Origin: UBA2970 sp965221075
GTDB lineage: Bacteria; Verrucomicrobiota; Verrucomicrobiia; Limisphaerales; AAA164-E04
Direction: 5' to 3'
NCBI GenBank assembly: GCA_965221075.1
Contig: OZ244865.1
Coordinates: 186,001-250,000 of the forward strand
Length of the DNA: 64,000 bases
In this document: positions 60,947 through 64,000 of the stretch, in pieces
Layout: each line of letters starts with the position of its first letter
How positions within the stretch are numbered: position 1 is the first letter of the stretch
Notes under the pieces: generated by a model
The model's input: the letters and a program-made list of their open reading frames with translations, nothing else
Database searches by the model: none
What the model was told of the DNA's origin: nothing
Translations under genes and position numbers: made by a program

Positions 60947-61069
60947 CTAGGCCAGGGTCTGCTCGGCCATGGCGGCGTCGCCCCCTTCGTCGCCTTCGTC
61001 GGAGGGGGAGCAGCCGATGAACAGGGCGGCCACGAAGGCCAGCATGGGGATCCAGAGGAGGTGCTTCAT
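60947..61069 (-). CDS. 40-residue lipoprotein
   Basis: The gene encodes MKHLLWIPMLAFVAALFIGC, a lipoprotein signal with lipobox Cys at residue 20, then SPSDEGDEGGDAAMAEQTLA and stop. The mature peptide is about 20 residues, acidic. The start of the upstream lipoprotein (Cys also at residue 20, GCSPSGEGD) is similar, so this may be a truncated duplicate. It lies 20 bp downstream of that gene and is followed by a strong terminator, which supports real transcription. Its function is unknown. Confidence 0.65.
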   Translation of the reverse strand: MKHLLWIPMLAFVAALFIGCSPSDEGDEGGDAAMAEQTLA

Positions 61070-61088
61070 TGTCAGTCGGTGGGTTTCT

Positions 61089-61457
61089 CTATTCGGTTTC
61101 GGTCGAGGAATCGAGCTTGGCGACGTACTTGGCGGGGTCGGCGTCGAAGTCCTCCCTGCAGCCGTTGCAGCAGAGCTTGACCGTGGTGCCTTCGTGGTCC
61201 AGGGCCACCGGCTCGCCCATCGAGCCGAGGGCCTCTCCCGAGACCACGCAGGTGGTCAGCGGGTACTCCGCCTCCGCCTCGGCCACCGTGGCCATCGCCG
61301 GCGCCTGGGTAGCCCCTTCCCCTCCGGGCGCCGCCGCCTCCGTCCCGGAGCCGCCGCCAGGAGCGGCCGCCTCCCCGTCGCCTTCGCCGGAGGGGGAGCA
61401 GCCGAGCAGCATGAAGGCCATGGCCGCCGCCAGGCAGGAGAGAAGGGGAAGCTTCAT
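61089..61457 (-). CDS. Lipoprotein with Cys-rich YHS/TRASH-like metal-binding domain
   Basis: The 122-residue protein has a lipoprotein signal (MKLPLLSCLAAAMAFMLLGC, Cys20), a Gly/Ala/Glu/Pro-rich linker (about 21-62), and a C-terminal domain. That domain has YPLTTCVVSGEALGSMGEPV, then VKLCCNGCREDFDADPAKYV. The C-x-V-SGE...LCCxGCxxxF pattern resembles YHS/TRASH-type domains that bind heavy metals such as copper. The domain sits at the outer or inner membrane on the periplasmic side. A second small lipoprotein gene follows, then an intrinsic terminator. Confidence 0.8.
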   Translation of the reverse strand: MKLPLLSCLAAAMAFMLLGCSPSGEGDGEAAAPGGGSGTEAAAPGGEGATQAPAMATVAEAEAEYPLTTCVVSGEALGSMGEPVALDHEGTTVKLCCNGCREDFDADPAKYVAKLDSSTETE

Positions 61458-61535
61458 GGCGGCGACTCTAGGGGAGGCGCCGCTCCTGTCAAGCGCCGGT
61501 GTGCCCGGCAGGCCGGGGGCTTCCGGGACGGCGTC

Positions 61536-62633
61536 CTACTCGCTCCGGCGCCTCGAGGTGTCGATCACCTCCTCGGCGTTGTCGATGTACTTGTCCAGGG
61601 GCTCGCCCGGAAGGACGTTGGGGGTCAGCTCGGTCTGGTCGGTCTCCTCCCGGGTCAGCCTCTGGAACTCGTCCGGCTCGTTGACCACGTAGGGGGTCAG
61701 GAAGATGAGCAGCTCGGTCTTGGTGTCCTCCTTGATCTTGCGCCGGAAGGCGTGGCCCAGGACCGGGATGCTGCCCAGGATCGGCACCCTGCGGATCGAC
61801 TCGGTCTTGTTGCGCTCCATCAGCCCCCCGATCACCACCGTCTTGCCGCTGCCGGTGACCACCACCGTCTCGGCCGAGCGCTTGGCGAAGACCGGGGCGT
61901 TGATGGTGTCGGAGATGGGGATGGTCTGGTCGGTGATGGTGGAGATCTCGGGGGCCACGATCATCTCCACCAGGCCGTCGGAGGTGATGAAGGGGGTCAC
62001 CCGGAGGATGATGCCGATGTCCTCGTACTCCACCGTGTTGATCTGCTGGCCGGTGTTGCTGATCTGGGTGTTGCGGATGAAGGGGACCTCCTGCCCCACG
62101 GTGATGATCGCCTCCTGGTTGTTGCGGGCCAGGATCGAGGGCCGGGAGAGCACCTCGAAGTTCCCCGCCTCCTTCATGGCCCGTGCGGTCAGGGAGAAGT
62201 CGCTGTCGAGCAGGCGGTAGAAGCCCCCCTGGGTCTGCAGGGCCGAGCCGAAGACGGTCTCGATGGTGGAGGCGGCCCCGCCTCCGTCGGCGTTGATCTG
62301 GATCGAGCCCTCGATTCCCACGTCGAGGTTGTCCCGGTGGGTCACCTCCACGAAGACCACCTTGATCAGGACCTGGGGCTTGGGACGGTCCAGCTTCTGG
62401 ATCACCTGGTCGATGTGGAGGTTGGTCTCCTCGTCGGTGATGATGATCAGCGAGCGGGTCTCGGGATCGATCTCCACCAGGGCGTCGCCCAGCATGGTGT
62501 TGTTGAAGTAGTCGCGGGCGCCGGTGGCGGTCGCGCCGCCGAAGCCCCGGGTGACCCCCTGTCCCAGGAGGGAGGGGGCGAGGATCAGTCCGGCGGCGAG
62601 CAGGCCGAGGACGGCCCTGTTCCTGGGGTGCAT
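61536..62633 (-). CDS. Type II secretion secretin, channel (GspD C-terminal) protein
   Basis: The 365-residue protein starts MHPRNRAVLGLLAAGLILAP at ATG 62633, with its own signal peptide. It contains one N3-like region (DPETRSLIIITDEETNLHID) and a complete secretin domain: KPQVLIKVVFVEVTHRDNLDVG, LSRPSILARNNQEAIITVGQ, YEDIGIILRVTPFIT, TVVVTGSGKTVVIGGLMERN, VPILGSIPVLGHAFRRK and ELLIFLTPYVV. It forms the outer-membrane channel of a type II secretion or pilus system. The N0-N3 domains usually present on the same chain are encoded by the gene just upstream, 4 bp away. A GGAG ribosome site overlaps that gene's stop. Confidence 0.92.
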   Translation of the reverse strand: MHPRNRAVLGLLAAGLILAPSLLGQGVTRGFGGATATGARDYFNNTMLGDALVEIDPETRSLIIITDEETNLHIDQVIQKLDRPKPQVLIKVVFVEVTHRDNLDVGIEGSIQINADGGGAASTIETVFGSALQTQGGFYRLLDSDFSLTARAMKEAGNFEVLSRPSILARNNQEAIITVGQEVPFIRNTQISNTGQQINTVEYEDIGIILRVTPFITSDGLVEMIVAPEISTITDQTIPISDTINAPVFAKRSAETVVVTGSGKTVVIGGLMERNKTESIRRVPILGSIPVLGHAFRRKIKEDTKTELLIFLTPYVVNEPDEFQRLTREETDQTELTPNVLPGEPLDKYIDNAEEVIDTSRRRSE

Positions 62634-62637
62634 GCTC

Positions 62638-64000
62638 CTACTGTCCCAGGCCGCCGATGGTCTGGGGGTTGATGGTGCGGTTGTTGAGGGGGTTGTTCTG
62701 CTGGTTGTTGCCGCGGGTGGCGGCCCGGGAGGCGCCGCTGAGCCGGTCCTCGAACATCCCCCGCAGGATCTCCGCCACGTTGTCCACGTCGGCATGCTCC
62801 AGGGAGTAGACGTACACCTTCTGCCTGCGGGAGGAGTCCGAGTCGAGACGGCCCACCATCTGCCCGATCTGGGGCATCAGGGTGCTGGCCGCGATCACGA
62901 TCACCGCGTTGGTCCGGGGATCGGCCACCGCCACCACCCGCTCCTGCTGCTGCAGCCGGCTGTTCTGGCTGCCCTGGCCCTGCTGGCCGCCTCCCCGCTG
63001 TCCGTCCCCGCCGCCAGTGGGGCCTCCCCGGCCAAAGAGGAAGCCGGGGCCGAAGCGGCCCCCGAAGCGGTTGCCGACGCTGGCCTGCTCGGCCTGGTCG
63101 TCGAAGAGGCTGGTGATCAGCTGGGCGGTCTCCTGGGCGTCGGCGTGCTCCAGGGCGAAGACCTGGATCTCGGTGATGTCGTCGACGTTGCGGTCGATCT
63201 CCTCGATCACCTGGTCGATGATGGGGATGTACTCCTCGGGGGCGGTCACCACCAGGGAGTTGGTCCGCTCGTCGGCCTCGGCCTCGACATGGAGGGCCGC
63301 CTGGCGGGCCTGGCTCTCGCCATCCTGGCGCTCCTCGCCGCCTCCCCTGTCGCCCCCCCTGGAGAATCCGAAGGGGAAGCCGCCGCGGGAGGAGCGTCCC
63401 CGATCGCTGGTCCTGGGCTGCTCGAAGATGTCCTCGATCACGTCCTCCAGCTCGCCGGCCTCGGCGTACTGCAGGGCGTAGACCTTCACGGTGGAGATCC
63501 CGGAAATGGAGGTGTCCAGCGCCATGACGATCCGGGCGAAGCGGTTGATGCTGGCCTGCCGGTCGGTGATCACGATGGCGTTGCTGCTCTGGTCGGCGGT
63601 CAGGGTCGCCTCGTCGGGCAGCAGGGGCTCGAGGCTCTCGATCAGCTCGACCGCGTCGGCGTAGCGCACCGGGATGATCTGGGTGACCATCTGGTCGTCG
63701 CTGGGGATCAGGGCGGGATCGGCGCCCTTGCGCACCGGCAGGCTGTGCTTGTGGGCTTCGTCCTGGTCCACGATCTTGAGGATGCGGCCGCTGCGCACCG
63801 CGGCGTAGCCCTTGTCGGCCAGGACGGTGTCCAGCAGGGCCACCGCGTCGTCGCTGGAGATGGGCTTCTGGCTCCAGGCGGTGATCTCGCCCTCCACCTC
63901 GGCCTCCAGCACGATGATGAAGCCGGCCGCCTCGCTCAGGTAGTCCAGGACCGTCTCGATCGGCGCGCCCCGGAAGTTGAAGGTCAGGGAGTCCTCCGCC
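62638..64000 (-). CDS. Secretin N-domain protein (GspD N0-N3 part), 5' end beyond window
   Basis: About 454 codons are visible; the protein begins upstream of 64000. The visible start LTFNFRGAPIETVLDYLSEA is the N0/STN domain. At least three N-type (NolW-like) KH-fold repeats follow, with IPVRYADAVELIESLEPLLP, VYALQYAEAGELEDVIEDIF, VFALEHADAQETAQLITSLF and VYSLEHADVDNVAEILRGMF. These alternate with Gly/Gln/Arg-rich disordered loops such as GGDGQRGGGQQGQGSQN. It has no channel domain. It would form the periplasmic ring that stacks on the channel encoded by the next gene, so the usual single-chain secretin is divided in two. Confidence 0.88.
   Translation of the reverse strand, partial: AEDSLTFNFRGAPIETVLDYLSEAAGFIIVLEAEVEGEITAWSQKPISSDDAVALLDTVLADKGYAAVRSGRILKIVDQDEAHKHSLPVRKGADPALIPSDDQMVTQIIPVRYADAVELIESLEPLLPDEATLTADQSSNAIVITDRQASINRFARIVMALDTSISGISTVKVYALQYAEAGELEDVIEDIFEQPRTSDRGRSSRGGFPFGFSRGGDRGGGEERQDGESQARQAALHVEAEADERTNSLVVTAPEEYIPIIDQVIEEIDRNVDDITEIQVFALEHADAQETAQLITSLFDDQAEQASVGNRFGGRFGPGFLFGRGGPTGGGDGQRGGGQQGQGSQNSRLQQQERVVAVADPRTNAVIVIAASTLMPQIGQMVGRLDSDSSRRQKVYVYSLEHADVDNVAEILRGMFEDRLSGASRAATRGNNQQNNPLNNRTINPQTIGGLGQ

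Noticed and set aside
1..64000. CRISPR arrays, rRNA genes, complete insertion sequences
   Set aside because: No regularly spaced short repeats, rRNA sequences or transposase motifs were seen on either strand.

Overview
The window is a GC-rich bacterial chromosome segment, most likely from a Verrucomicrobiota (PVC superphylum) bacterium. The supporting evidence is an LpxC-FabZ fusion, two PVC-type membrane-bound dehydrogenase (heme/HEAT) proteins, a DUF1080 / ThuA-like / sugar-isomerase cluster, pseudopilins with an H-X9-D C-terminal signature, a eukaryote-type HisA, and a pgk-tpiA-secG order. The organism is Gram-negative-like (LpxC, Lol system, secretin, lipoproteins). No rRNA, CRISPR array or intact transposase is visible. 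All identifications come from reading the sequence and remembered family motifs; no database search was run.

Layout. 1-7 kb: the 5' part of a UbiA-type prenyltransferase, recF, a gene-poor stretch, and a large heme-bearing PVC dehydrogenase, all on the minus strand. 6.8-12 kb: an accessory, visibly AT-richer island. It holds a membrane-anchored protein of unknown family and a complete type II restriction-modification operon whose endonuclease is clearly EcoRI/RsrI-like (predicted target GAATTC). 12-23 kb: core genes (toroid-fold secreted protein, rpsO, pnp, lpxC-fabZ, tRNA-Pro, pgk, tpiA, secG) and a lone peptide-binding lipoprotein plus permease. 22.7-33 kb: a tightly overlapping minus-strand operon of nucleotide-sugar genes (ugd, gmd, two epimerases, a WbpA-like dehydrogenase, a WbpE-like aminotransferase), followed by recD2, a small zinc-ribbon gene and rnc. 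Two apparent single-base deletions affect the recD2 / zinc-ribbon stretch. 33-40 kb: thiD-like kinase, cysteine desulfurase, dnaN, a second member of the unknown membrane-anchored family, a DUF262 protein and ndk. 40-45.5 kb: hisA, then a sugar-isomerase / DUF1080 / ThuA-like / PVC dehydrogenase operon. 45.8-51.8 kb: a tandem pair of thymidylate-kinase-like genes, an exact 935-bp-period tandem triplication of a pseudopilin gene, mazG and a Sel1-repeat protein. 52.5-64 kb: a small TA-flanked inverted-repeat element touching proB, a CehA/McbA-like metallohydrolase, a lactonase, lolD and a LolC/E permease, a sugar dehydrogenase, two small lipoproteins, and a secretin whose channel and N-domains lie on two adjacent genes.

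How the genes work together. The nucleotide-sugar operon feeds surface polysaccharide synthesis, but no glycosyltransferase is present, so it is only the precursor half. The secretin pair and the pseudopilins are parts of type II secretion or pilus-like machinery. The 40.9-45.4 kb operon and the 53.9-60.7 kb genes look like periplasmic carbohydrate handling.

The items most worth a second look are the EcoRI-type R-M island, the two-member DSFP[YW]KPT protein family, the 935-bp pseudopilin triplication, the TA-flanked inverted-repeat element that supplies the proB stop codon, the K-to-R Walker A change in the second thymidylate-kinase-like protein, the split secretin, and the two single-base frameshifts at the recD2 3' end.
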